From NCBI RefSeq assembly GCF_009758125.1, contig NZ_WRXO01000001.1, positions 1,364,001-1,428,000 of the forward strand: 64,000 nt of DNA, read 5' to 3'. Each line of letters starts with the position of its first letter. Positions within the stretch are counted from its first letter, which is position 1. Both the position numbers and the translations under genes were made by a program. Below are positions 46,811 to 55,600 of this stretch, one piece after another. Origin of the DNA: Chitinophaga oryziterrae. GTDB taxonomy: Bacteria > Bacteroidota > Bacteroidia > Chitinophagales > Chitinophagaceae. The notes under the pieces are model-generated. The model saw nothing but the letters and a program-made list of their open reading frames with translations. It did no database searches and was not told the DNA's origin.

Positions 46811-47848
46811 ATGGAACAAAAGACCAACGTTTTAGTGACTGGAGGCAGCGGCTTTTTAGGAGCGCATTGTATTTTGCAGTTATTACATCAAGGCTATCGC
46901 GTGAAGACTACCATCCGCTCTATAAATCAAAAGATTAAGGTGATTGAGAAGTTGAAAAATGGTGGCATATCTACATTTGAGGATCTAAGCTTCATAGAAA
47001 CAGATTTAACAAAGGACGACAATTGGCCCGATGCTGTCAAGGATTGTAAATATGTATTACATACTGCCTCTCCCTTCCCATCGACGGTACCAAAAGATGA
47101 GCTTGAGTTGATCGTGCCGGCAGTTGAGGGAACACAACGCGTTCTTCAGGCCGCTCGTGATGCAAAAGTTCAACGAATAGTAGTCACTTCATCTTTTGCA
47201 TCTGTGGGATATGGATATGCTGAAAAAAACCGGGTTTTCACAGAAAAGGATTGGACGAGACTAAATAGTGAAGTACCTGTATTGGCGTATCAGAAATCGA
47301 AAACGCTCGCAGAAAAAGAAGCATGGGACTTTATTGCCAAACATGGAAAGGGGATGGAACTAGCAGTAATCAATCCGGTTGGTATATTAGGTCCGGTGTT
47401 AAGCCCCGAAACAAGTACATCTACTGAAAGCATCCAGAAGCTTCTCGAAGGAATGCCGGGAGTGCCAAATATTTCTTTTGGTGTGGTTGATGTTCGGGAT
47501 GTTGCAGATCTTCATATCAGGGCTATGCTCAGTCCGGCTGCTAACGGTGAGCGTTTCCTGGCTGTAGCGGGCGAGCCATTGAGTGTCAAAGAAATGGCAG
47601 ATATACTCAAGTCGCATTTAGGTGATGCCGCAAAAAAAGTTCCGTCCCGTATACTGCCCGACTGGTTAGTTAAATTTGCGGCGCTTTTAGATCCCACACT
47701 AAAATCTGTTGTGCCAGGTTTAGGAAAACATCCTGCAGCAAGTAATCAAAAGGCAAAAGATATTTTGAAATGGGCCCCAAGAAGCAATGAAGAAGCTGTA
47801 TTAGCAACCGCGGAAAGTTTATTCGCGTTTGGATTGATCAAAAGATGA
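46811..47848 (+). CDS. NAD-dependent epimerase/reductase (dihydroflavonol-reductase-like extended SDR)
   Basis: 345 residues. The extended-SDR dinucleotide motif VLVTGGSGFLGAHCILQLLH is at residues 8-27. The sequence then follows the aldehyde/flavonol reductase pattern: YVLHTASPFPSTVP, VEGTQRVLQAARDAKVQRIV, VTSSFASVGYG, and the active-site YQKSK (Tyr and Lys of YxxxK) near residue 161, followed by INPVGILGP and DVRDVADLHIRAM. It reduces carbonyl groups of small molecules with NAD(P)H; the substrate is unknown. Its stop codon overlaps the start of the AraC gene (ATGA at 47845-47848), so the pair is translationally coupled. Confidence 0.92.
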   Translation: MEQKTNVLVTGGSGFLGAHCILQLLHQGYRVKTTIRSINQKIKVIEKLKNGGISTFEDLSFIETDLTKDDNWPDAVKDCKYVLHTASPFPSTVPKDELELIVPAVEGTQRVLQAARDAKVQRIVVTSSFASVGYGYAEKNRVFTEKDWTRLNSEVPVLAYQKSKTLAEKEAWDFIAKHGKGMELAVINPVGILGPVLSPETSTSTESIQKLLEGMPGVPNISFGVVDVRDVADLHIRAMLSPAANGERFLAVAGEPLSVKEMADILKSHLGDAAKKVPSRILPDWLVKFAALLDPTLKSVVPGLGKHPAASNQKAKDILKWAPRSNEEAVLATAESLFAFGLIKR

Positions 47849-48705
47849 ATAATATTTCGGCGTTGTCGCTCTTATGCCAGTGGTTTGATTTAAGCGGCAT
47901 CATGCTTAACTTCGTTAATACAATGAAAGAACCCGTTTCAAAAACGCTGATAATCGGACCTGAGTTAGCGCCCGAGCAGTTTATTGCTGAACATCTTTTC
48001 CTCCATCTAATTAATGGCAGACTCGAAGGACGCTATGGAGAAAATAATTATTGTTTGTCATCTGGTGAATGCTGTATTCTCCGTAAAAACCAATTGGGCA
48101 AATACTTAAACGTTCCTGAAGTCATAAAAGCGACTAAAGTCACTTTTATATTCGATCAACCATTTCTGAGAACTTTTCAGGAAAAACATAGGTCATCAAT
48201 AAAATTAAATAAGTTTACTGATGCTTTTGTAAAGATTACCAGCAATAATCTGTTGTCAACGTTCATTGGTTCATTAAACCCTTATTATGATAGTGACGGG
48301 CAAATTGGCAAAAGCTTCTTTGATTTGAAGCGCGAGGAACTGCTGCTTATATTGCTGCAATCTAAGCCTGAACTTTCAGGCTTATTTTTTGATTATGGAA
48401 TTCCTGGCAAAATCGACCTGGAACAATTTATGAATCAAAATTACAGGTTTAATGTAAATCTTGACCGCTTTGCTTTTTTAACGGGAAGAAGTCTTTCATC
48501 TTTCAAGCGGGATTTTAAGCAAACTTATAATGATACGCCACATCGTTGGCTATTAAAGAGACGGTTAACAGAGGCTCGTTTTTTGATGGAAAAGGAAGGA
48601 AAAAAACCAATGGAAATTTTTATGGATTTGGGCTTTGAAGATCTTTCACATTTCTGCTTTGCATTTAAGAAGCATTTCGGAAGGTCTCCCAACAAATTGA
48701 CATGA
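47845..48705 (+). CDS. AraC-family regulator coupled to the SDR gene
   Basis: 286 residues from the ATG that overlaps the SDR stop; a later ATG at 47923 (MKEPVSKTLIIGPELAPEQF) would give 260 residues and removes a 26-residue leader without family support. The N-terminus has a small cupin-like domain (EGRYGENNYCLSSGECCILR). The C-terminus has the HTH pair FNVNLDRFAFLTGRSLSSFK and MEIFMDLGFEDLSHFCFAFK, ending HFGRSPNKL. It probably controls its own operon with the SDR. Gene debris begins directly after its stop codon. Confidence 0.88.
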   Translation: MNNISALSLLCQWFDLSGIMLNFVNTMKEPVSKTLIIGPELAPEQFIAEHLFLHLINGRLEGRYGENNYCLSSGECCILRKNQLGKYLNVPEVIKATKVTFIFDQPFLRTFQEKHRSSIKLNKFTDAFVKITSNNLLSTFIGSLNPYYDSDGQIGKSFFDLKREELLLILLQSKPELSGLFFDYGIPGKIDLEQFMNQNYRFNVNLDRFAFLTGRSLSSFKRDFKQTYNDTPHRWLLKRRLTEARFLMEKEGKKPMEIFMDLGFEDLSHFCFAFKKHFGRSPNKLT

Positions 48706-48708
48706 TGA

Positions 48709-48957
48709 TTTTCTCCTATTATCAAACTGGCAGTGCAGCATTATTAATTTGAAAGCATACAACTATTTTATGATGGGAATGGTCGAACCGGAAGAATCAT
48801 TAACGTTCTTTATCTTATCATCCATGGGGCTTTTAGAGAGCCCCATTCTTTATCTAAGTACTTTTTATAATAAAGAACAAATCAGATTATTATCGACTAT
48901 TGCAGGAAGTACGCATTAAAAACAATTGGGAAGAATGGGTTTTATACGTTTTAAAAG
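48709..48957 (+). pseudogene. Decayed Fic/DOC-family protein, C-terminal half
   Basis: Translation in shifting frames recovers a Fic protein: SPIIKLAV, FESIQLFYDGNGRTGRIINV, LYLIIHG, LLESPILYLS, KNKSDYYRLLQEVRIKNNWE and EWVLYVLKG. The defects are an in-frame TAA at 48745-48747 (normally Gln), QLF in place of the catalytic HPF (the His is lost), a one-base shift in the GGGG run near 48828, and another shift near 48860. The N-terminal half is missing and the AraC stop codon abuts the start. The 3' end joins group II intron sequence directly after LKG. Fic proteins transfer AMP to target proteins; this copy cannot. Confidence 0.75.
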
Positions 48958-48959
48958 GA

Positions 48960-49292
48960 AATAAACATGGAGTAGGGTTCACAAGTTTTCTACCTGCAAT
49001 AAGTAAGAAATCTGCAAAATCTATTCGAATAAAAGTAAGGGAAGTAAATCAGCTTCAAGTGACGAATAACATTCTAAAAGATATAGCAAAAGAATTAAAT
49101 CCTAAGATACGGGGTTGGATTTCAAGCTATGCAAAATTTTACTCTTCCGAACTCAAAAAGCATTTGCAGTATATCAATATACGGCTGGCATGCTGGGCTA
49201 AAAGGAAGTTCAAAAGGTTAAGAGAGAGTTGATGGAATGCACTGAAATGGGTGGGTAGTGTGGCAAAAGAAACCCCAACACTATTCGAACAT
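48960..49292 (+). pseudogene. Group II intron maturase fragment 1 (X/maturase domain)
   Basis: The fragment reads VGFTSFLPAISKKSAKSIRI, LNPKIRGWISSYAKFYSSEL and LACWAKRKFKRLRES, then beyond an in-frame TGA (49230-49232) WNALKWVGSVAKETPTLFEH, and a second TGA at 49293 where Trp is expected. This is the maturase-specific C-terminus of an intron reverse transcriptase. The reverse transcriptase domain and the 5' half of the intron are missing. The frame is continuous with the end of the Fic fragment, so a chimeric ORF from 48900 exists but is not a real gene. Confidence 0.8.
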
Positions 49293-49328
49293 TGAGTGTA
49301 TGGAGTTGTCCCTTCTGTTTGATGATGA

Positions 49329-49402
49329 AAAGCCGGATGCGCGGAGACGTGCCTGTCCGGTTTTGTGAGAGGTTTGGTCTGAAATGTCCTTATCTACTCG
49401 AC
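49329..49402 (+). ncRNA. Group II intron 1, domains V and VI (3' end)
   Basis: Domain V is recognisable as AGCCGGATGCGC with the loop GGAGAC and the closing arm GTGCCTGTCCGGTTT (49331-49364). It is followed by GTGAGAGG and the 3' terminus CTACTCGAC near 49394-49402, as in introns of the type ending YTACTCGACC. The intron boundary is estimated. Confidence 0.7.
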
Positions 49403-49404
49403 CC

Positions 49405-49773
49405 CGCTACATGAGTAAAAGCCGGAAAGGCAATCGTATCCTGAAACGCAAAACAAGCAGTAAGAAACTGAATCTTGCTTTGATGCGACTGAGTGATTGG
49501 ATCAAGTTCTATAGACATAAGCTTCCTATACCGGAGCTTATATCGGAACTAAACCAAAAGCTACGCGGCCACTATACCTACTATGGTATTACATTTAATA
49601 GTCGGCGACTAAACGCTTACTTTATGCAGACTAAACGGCTACTCCATAAATGGCTAAACCATCGCGGAGGCAAACGAGTCTGGACATGGGATAAGATCAT
49701 GAAACTGACTACTGAGTGGATGCCTCTTGTACAACCAAGAATCTATCACAGCTATCAATTAGCAAAACCGTAA
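49405..49773 (+). pseudogene. Group II intron maturase fragment 2 (different intron class)
   Basis: About 120 residues: YMSKSRKGNRILKRKTSSKK, ELNQKLRGHYTYYGITFNSR, HKWLNHRGGKRVWTWDKIMK and QPRIYHSYQ. This is the C-terminus of a second type of intron reverse transcriptase, with the KSRKGxxxxKRKTSxKK and LRGHYxYYG signatures. The reverse transcriptase domain is absent. It starts directly after the 3' end of intron 1, so intron 1 probably lies inside the coding part of intron 2. No stop or frameshift is seen within the fragment. Confidence 0.8.
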
Positions 49774-49775
49774 AT

Positions 49776-49846
49776 AGAGGAACCGTGTGCAGGAAATCTG
49801 CTCGCACGGATCTGTGAGGAGCGGGGAGGTAACGAACCGCTCTACC
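49776..49846 (+). ncRNA. Group II intron 2, domains V and VI (3' end)
   Basis: Domain V is AGGAACCGTGTGCAGG-AAAT-CTGCTCGCACGGATC (about 49777-49811), then GTGAGGAGCGG, the domain VI stem GAGCGG/CCGCTC with GGTAAC in the loop, and the end CTACCC. This matches the usual layout of such introns immediately downstream of the maturase stop. Confidence 0.75.
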
Positions 49847-49847
49847 C

Positions 49848-49879
49848 GGAACCGGTTTACAGATGACTTATCTGCAATT
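49848..49879 (+). repeat. Dispersed short repeat, copy C (right part)
   Basis: 32 bp starting right after the 3' end of intron 2. It matches copy B at 26 and copy A at 25 of 32 positions and retains the inverted repeat CAGAT-GACTT-ATCTG. The left 16 bp of the repeat are absent, as expected if the intron lies between the two parts. Confidence 0.55.
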
Positions 49880-49915
49880 ATACATTTAGTAAACGTTTTA
49901 GCCGCCTCTTTCATT

Positions 49916-50812
49916 CTAATATCCATGAGGAATATATTCATTCTCTACCTGTCCGTCTTCGTATAACCGCAGGATCGCATATCCCGGTGGTGTTTCATAA
50001 TAATAACCCGGACCAGCAGAATCCTTGTCTCCCTTCCCCCACCAGTAGCCAGACACAGCCCCGTTGCAGCAATAACGGATATCGTTATACACAGCATTGT
50101 CGGAAAGATGATTGTGGCCGCTCAGGCAGATCCTGACTTTGTCTTTGTGTTTGTAGAAGAGATTTTTCAGTTTCACATGATCGCTGTGGCCGCCGCCTAC
50201 CAGTGAGGGAGTTACTCCTAAAATTGGATAATGCGACATCAGTAGTACAGGCGTACCCGGAACCAGTTGTTGAAGATCGTTTTCCAACCATTTAAACTGC
50301 TCCTCATCCAGTGATATATTCTCATTATTACTATCCAGAATCACAAAATGCCAACCTTTTTTAGTGAAGCTGTAATAACGTTTTGAGATGTTTAAACGCT
50401 TTACCACATATGCTTTTCCATACATCTCATCCTCTTTGGAAGGTGCCTTCCACCACATATCATGATTCCCAAGACAACTATACACCTCATATGGCTTTAC
50501 CGTTTCCATACAACGGTCCCAGATATTCCACAACTCTGTAACACGCTCCCGTTTTACATCATCATAGGAGGCGTCAAGGATGGAATCGCCACCATTGAGG
50601 ATAAAATCCACTCCATGTTTTTTAACAGCACTGAGGCATTTTTCAAAACGCTCAGGCGCTCCTTCTTCCGGGCGTAAATGTACATCTGTTATATGTGCGA
50701 TTGTAAGCACCGGCTTACGTTTGATTTCCGGTTCAGTTGCTCTTACTGCGGGTGCCAGTAGGGACGCTGCTGCCAGCAGGCCACCATTTTTGAGAATACT
50801 TCTTCTGTCCAT
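49916..50812 (-). CDS. Secreted metallophosphoesterase with Tat-like signal
   Basis: 298 residues from the ATG at 50812; a TTG at 50827 that overlaps susD is the only longer start. The N-terminus MDRRSILKNGGLLAAASLLA has the twin-arginine motif and a hydrophobic stretch ending APAVRA. Calcineurin-like motifs are present in order: ITDVHLRP (DxH), LNGGDSILD (GD), CLGNHDMWW (GNHD), LMSHYPILG and LSGHNHLSD (GHxH). It needs a dinuclear metal centre and hydrolyses phosphate esters outside the cytoplasm. The ATG lies 2 bp after the susD stop, so it is part of the second uptake operon and may dephosphorylate the imported substrate. Confidence 0.9.
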   Translation of the reverse strand: MDRRSILKNGGLLAAASLLAPAVRATEPEIKRKPVLTIAHITDVHLRPEEGAPERFEKCLSAVKKHGVDFILNGGDSILDASYDDVKRERVTELWNIWDRCMETVKPYEVYSCLGNHDMWWKAPSKEDEMYGKAYVVKRLNISKRYYSFTKKGWHFVILDSNNENISLDEEQFKWLENDLQQLVPGTPVLLMSHYPILGVTPSLVGGGHSDHVKLKNLFYKHKDKVRICLSGHNHLSDNAVYNDIRYCCNGAVSGYWWGKGDKDSAGPGYYYETPPGYAILRLYEDGQVENEYIPHGY

Positions 50813-50813
50813 A

Positions 50814-52613
50814 TTATTGCCAGTCAAAAATTTGTTTAAGATTTGGATTTAGAACTATCTGATTAAAAGGAACAGGACGATAATAATATTTCGGTACCAG
50901 GAATGTTCTCGCTGTAATCTCCGTCACCAGTGTGCCGCCTGCTGTACCGTTTTTCATATATACGGTTACATTGTCACCGAAACTCCCTGCCTTGTAGTAA
51001 ACCAGGTTCACGCCCAGCGAATTTTTCTCTTTTATATCATCTGTAGGAATATCTGCTGTCTTATCAATCAGGATAATATCAGGTATGCCATCTCCGGTAA
51101 GATCATATTTACCAAGACCAGGAAAATACATCCCTTCTGGCTGCTGTACCAGTAATGTACCGGCATGCCATCTCATCAGATCATCATAACGGAAGCCTTC
51201 CATGGCCAGCTCCACCCTTCTTTCGCGGCGGATCTCCAGGATGGCGCCTGTCATAGCACCTGTAACATCAGGATATTTCGCAGCCAGTACCACATCTGTA
51301 TTGCTGTTGGCAGTCGCCAGATCCATCGCAGGGAGCTGTACACGGGTACGCAGCAGGTTCACAGTTTTATCCAGATCGCCCTGAGTGAGGCTTCCCTTCT
51401 CTGCCTTAGCCTCTGCATAAGACAGCAGCACTTCTGCATAGCGGTACACAGGTACATCTATACTTCCCGCTACTATATTATCTGTAGTATTGCTATAACC
51501 TTTCACCTGATGATAACCGGAAAAGTTCTTGTTCAAACGCTGAATATATGGGTTGTTATCTCCTGCTTTTACAAAACCGGGGGAGGCAAGTGTTTGTTTC
51601 AGACGCAGATCGCGATGCTGGAACTCCTGCACGAACTGTGTCTGCGCATATCCCGGCTGATCTGTAAAACGCGTACCATCATCCATCAGGTATGTTTGTA
51701 CAAGATCGTGTGAGGGTGACTGCTCATAATCACCGAATACATTACTGGTACCTCCACTACTCACTGATTTACTGGCATCATAAGGATGTGCGAGAATTAT
51801 TTCCCTGTTCTGCAGAAGGTCCTGGCTATTAAACAATGCCGCATAATCCTGGTCTGGCTTACCAGTGCTATAAATACTAAAACCACCGTTTTTTATGATA
51901 TCCTCTGCTACATTCACCACTGAATCAAGAAAACGGCCAGTTGTAGATTGCAGATTCAGCTCAGGATGATATTTACGATAAACGCCTTCATACAATGCCA
52001 CTCGCACAAACAGTGCTTTTGCAGCCCATACGTTAGGTGTACCTGCCGGGACACTGCTGCGGATATGAGCAGCGGCAAAGCTCAGATCGGCCATAAGGCT
52101 GTCTACCACCAGCGCCCGCGGATCACGGGCCTTGTAGAGCTGAGAAGAATCCGTTGGATTGATAGTATGTCCATACCAGGGCACATCTGAGTAACGTTTA
52201 ATCATACTGAAATAGAACAGCGCACGGTAATATCTTGCTATACCCGCATAATGATCCTTCACATCCTGTGTTACTGCTGCCTCGCTGTAGTTATCCAGGA
52301 AATAGTTTATGTTGCGCAGACGGGTCCAGTCCCAGCCGCTGGTAATATTCTGTGAAGAAGGGTTGCCTGTCATAATACTCTTCACTTCAATAGCCCCTGT
52401 GGTGGCCATATTATCACTACCCTGATCATCATAATAGATCTGTGTACTGGGTAAAGAAAGCAGACCATTCACATAAAGGGACAGATCTTCTTCTGATTTA
52501 AAAAAGAGTTGAGGAGAAATGGCATCCTGCGGATACTTGTCCAGAAAACTTTTCTGGCAAGCCGTACCAGCGATCATTACGCTGACTATCATAAAGAGGA
52601 GAATTTTTTTCAT
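50814..52613 (-). CDS. SusD/RagB-family lipoprotein (second locus)
   Basis: 599 residues from the ATG at 52613 (MKKILLFMIVSVMIAGTAC, lipobox Cys 19); a start at 52634 adds seven residues. SusD features are SFLDKYPQDAISPQLFFKSE, YYRALFYFSMIKRYSDVPWY and the C-terminal EIRRERRVELAMEGFRYDDL, then RPVPFNQIVLNPNLKQ. It follows susC by 2-23 bp depending on the start. It partners the STN-type SusC in binding the substrate at the cell surface. Confidence 0.94.
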   Translation of the reverse strand: MKKILLFMIVSVMIAGTACQKSFLDKYPQDAISPQLFFKSEEDLSLYVNGLLSLPSTQIYYDDQGSDNMATTGAIEVKSIMTGNPSSQNITSGWDWTRLRNINYFLDNYSEAAVTQDVKDHYAGIARYYRALFYFSMIKRYSDVPWYGHTINPTDSSQLYKARDPRALVVDSLMADLSFAAAHIRSSVPAGTPNVWAAKALFVRVALYEGVYRKYHPELNLQSTTGRFLDSVVNVAEDIIKNGGFSIYSTGKPDQDYAALFNSQDLLQNREIILAHPYDASKSVSSGGTSNVFGDYEQSPSHDLVQTYLMDDGTRFTDQPGYAQTQFVQEFQHRDLRLKQTLASPGFVKAGDNNPYIQRLNKNFSGYHQVKGYSNTTDNIVAGSIDVPVYRYAEVLLSYAEAKAEKGSLTQGDLDKTVNLLRTRVQLPAMDLATANSNTDVVLAAKYPDVTGAMTGAILEIRRERRVELAMEGFRYDDLMRWHAGTLLVQQPEGMYFPGLGKYDLTGDGIPDIILIDKTADIPTDDIKEKNSLGVNLVYYKAGSFGDNVTVYMKNGTAGGTLVTEITARTFLVPKYYYRPVPFNQIVLNPNLKQIFDWQ

Positions 52614-52636
52614 CTTGTTATTTTTAAGCATCACTA

Positions 52637-55600
52637 TTACAGATCAAGATTTAATCCTGCTGAATATTTGCGCTGATAAGGATATTCCCACCCAAAACCA
52701 TCGGTAATAGACTCGGGATCGAGATATTTTTTGATAGCAGAGAACTCAAAGAGGTTCTCACCTGACACGAAGAAACGTAAACGTGCGATGTGATAACGTT
52801 TAGTAAACGATTGTGGCAATGTATATCCTATCGTTACATTCTTCACACGCAGATAAGCTGCATTCAGCAGGTATTTTGTTTGCGGGATATCCAGACCACT
52901 ACCATAATTGTTATCTGCAAGCCACGACTGCAATACCGGGAAATAAGAATCAGTGTTTGCATCTGCCAGTCCGGCTTTAATATAGGACTGTGAATGCTGC
53001 GCACGTAGCGCTTGATTATCGGCAGCGCCACGGTAGAAATTCAGGTTCCAGGGATATATGTTGGCATAAGGCTGCTGATAAGGACCCCAGAAAAGATAGT
53101 GGTGCGGGTAAAATTTCATCTTTGCAATACCTTGCAGAAAAACGGATACATCAAACCCTTTCCAACTGGCATCCAGATTCACACCAAAGCGATAATGCGG
53201 ACTACTGTTACCGATTACACTGAGGTCCTTAGGATCTTTGGCAGAAACACCTCTTTCGATCTTTCCGTCGCCATTCAGGTCTTTATATTTAGGCCATCCC
53301 TCAATGATTTCGAGGGCTCCCCAGGGGATGAGGGAGCTTTCATCAAGTGCTTTGATCTCTTCTTTACTTTTGAACATACCATCGTTGGTGAGGCCCCAGA
53401 TCTCACCCAAGGTTTGTCCTTCCCGATAGTTGCTGAAAAGCTGCTGATCATTTTTGAAACGGGTGATCTTTGTTTTATCATCAGAAACAAATACTTTGAC
53501 ACCAAAGTTCAGCGGGCTGTTGCCTACGTTGAAATTATTACGGTAACTTAGGGTGAGTTCCCAGCCGCGGGTAGAGAGGTCAGCGGCATTTTGTTTCGGT
53601 GGTGTTGTGCCAAGTACCGCAGGCAATTCCACACCGGAGGTAAGCATCCCGCTGGTATTACGGACATAATAATCGAACGTAGCCTGGATATGGTTCCCGT
53701 ACAAACCTATATCTGTGCCGATATTGGCGGTGGTTACTTTTTCCCAGGTATAGTTGTTAGGATCCACGTTAAGTTGCGGAGCACCTGTAACTACCGTCTG
53801 GCTTGCATTGCCACCTATCAGGTAACCCGACAATCCTGTAGGGATCGTTTGGATATATCCAAAATAATCACTCACATTCTGGTTGCCGAGGCTACCATAA
53901 GAAGCTCTGAACTTAAGGGTAGACAATTGATGAGAGAGTCCCTTCATGAAATTCTCTTCGCTGGCGATCCAGGCTCCGGAAACAGAAGGGAAGAAGCCCC
54001 AGCGATTGTTGGCAGGGAAACGGGAAGACCCGTCATATCGACCATTCCCTTCAATAATGTAACGATCTTTGTAAGTATAGTTGACCCTCCCGAAGAAACT
54101 CCTGATAGCATAAGCCTGATAGGTACTACCTACGGTTGCAGCTCCGTTTGTCAGTAAAATATATGGTAATGAAGAAGAGATCAGTCCCTGTTTAGTCACG
54201 TTCACCAAATTCCATTCATAACTTTCCTGATTAAAACCTGCTAACAGTTGTATTTTATGATCATTACCAAGGGTTTTGTGATAGTTTGTGTATAGATCAT
54301 ATACATCATGGGTAACGGTACCGTTGTTTTCTGAAACAGCACCGGTGCCACCTTCCTGACGGATATCCTTTGGACCAAAGCCAATGTTGTATCTCCTGGA
54401 ATCATTATGATATTTCCAAAGCTCACGTTTGAAACTGGCGTCGCCAATTACCTGCAGATCGTTGTTAAGGAAAGAGGCAGTACCTCTGATCACATCCTGG
54501 AAACCGAAACGGGTTTGTACATTACGACCGCCGTCTACCAGTTTGGCAGCAAGACGGCCTGCAGGGCTATTGGCCCAGGTTCCATCAGGATTCACGGCCA
54601 CCTGAGTGGGTTGCAGGTAATAAACGTCTGTGATATTGTAAGCAGGTGCATCTGCTTTTGTTTGGTAGATACTAAGATTATTGTCCAGTTGCAACCAGCT
54701 AAGCGGCTTTATGTTCACTTTGTTTCGAAGGCCGTAACGGTCCCATTTGTCTTTAGACAGCCGGTTGAGGCCATTCTCATCTGTAAAATCAGCAGAAAGC
54801 AGATAAGATACTGGCATCTTCTTCGCGGTTTCAGCAGAACCGCTTAATGCGATACTGTGGTATTGTGAGAAGTTGGATTTACTGAAAAAATAATCATTCC
54901 AGTTATTGCTGCCCATATACGCCCATTTGGTAGGATCACTGGGATCAAGGCGGGTATCAGGCAGGGAAGGATTATCTGATCTTTCTTTCGCCCACTTATA
55001 ATATTCGTCGGAATAATTTATATAATCCCAGGGAGTATTATTGGTGGATGTTTCCAGTACACGTGAGAAGATATATGGATCAGTAACAGGCTCAGGTAAA
55101 ACTGTTCTCTTTGATCTTGCAAAATAGTTGCGGTAGCTCACAGATTGTTTGCCACCGGGAGTACCTTGTTTGGTGGTAATGAGCAATACTCCGAAAGCCG
55201 CACGGGCTCCGTAAATGGCGGCAGATGCGGCATCACGCAGTACTGAGATGGAGGCGATATCCGCCGGATTGAGACGCATCAGATCATCTGTGGCCGCAGT
55301 GATACCATCAATAACGATCAGCGGAGCATCCGTTCTGTCATTTATCGAAGTAATACCACGGATATTGATCTTGGGGGTTTGTCCGGGAGCACCACCTTTA
55401 TACGTAATATTCAGGCCTGGGCTTGCGCCTTGCAAACCCTGCATCACATTAGCAATAGGTCTTTCTGCAAGTTGCCTGCCGGAGATCTGATCGATGGCAC
55501 CGGTTAGGTTGATCTTCTTCTGCGTACCATATCCTATTACGATCACTTCTTCCATGGAATTCTTAGATGCCTCCATGGTAACAGTCACGTTTTCTCTTCC

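Noticed and set aside
48900-49232. 110-codon ORF starting MQEVRIKNNWEE
   Set aside because: It is a chimera: the first 20 residues are the end of a Fic fragment and the rest is intron maturase. It was split into two pseudogene entries.
49384-49404. ATG at 49384 as the start of maturase fragment 2
   Set aside because: The first codons (MSLSTRP) are read from the 3' end of intron 1, not from the maturase.
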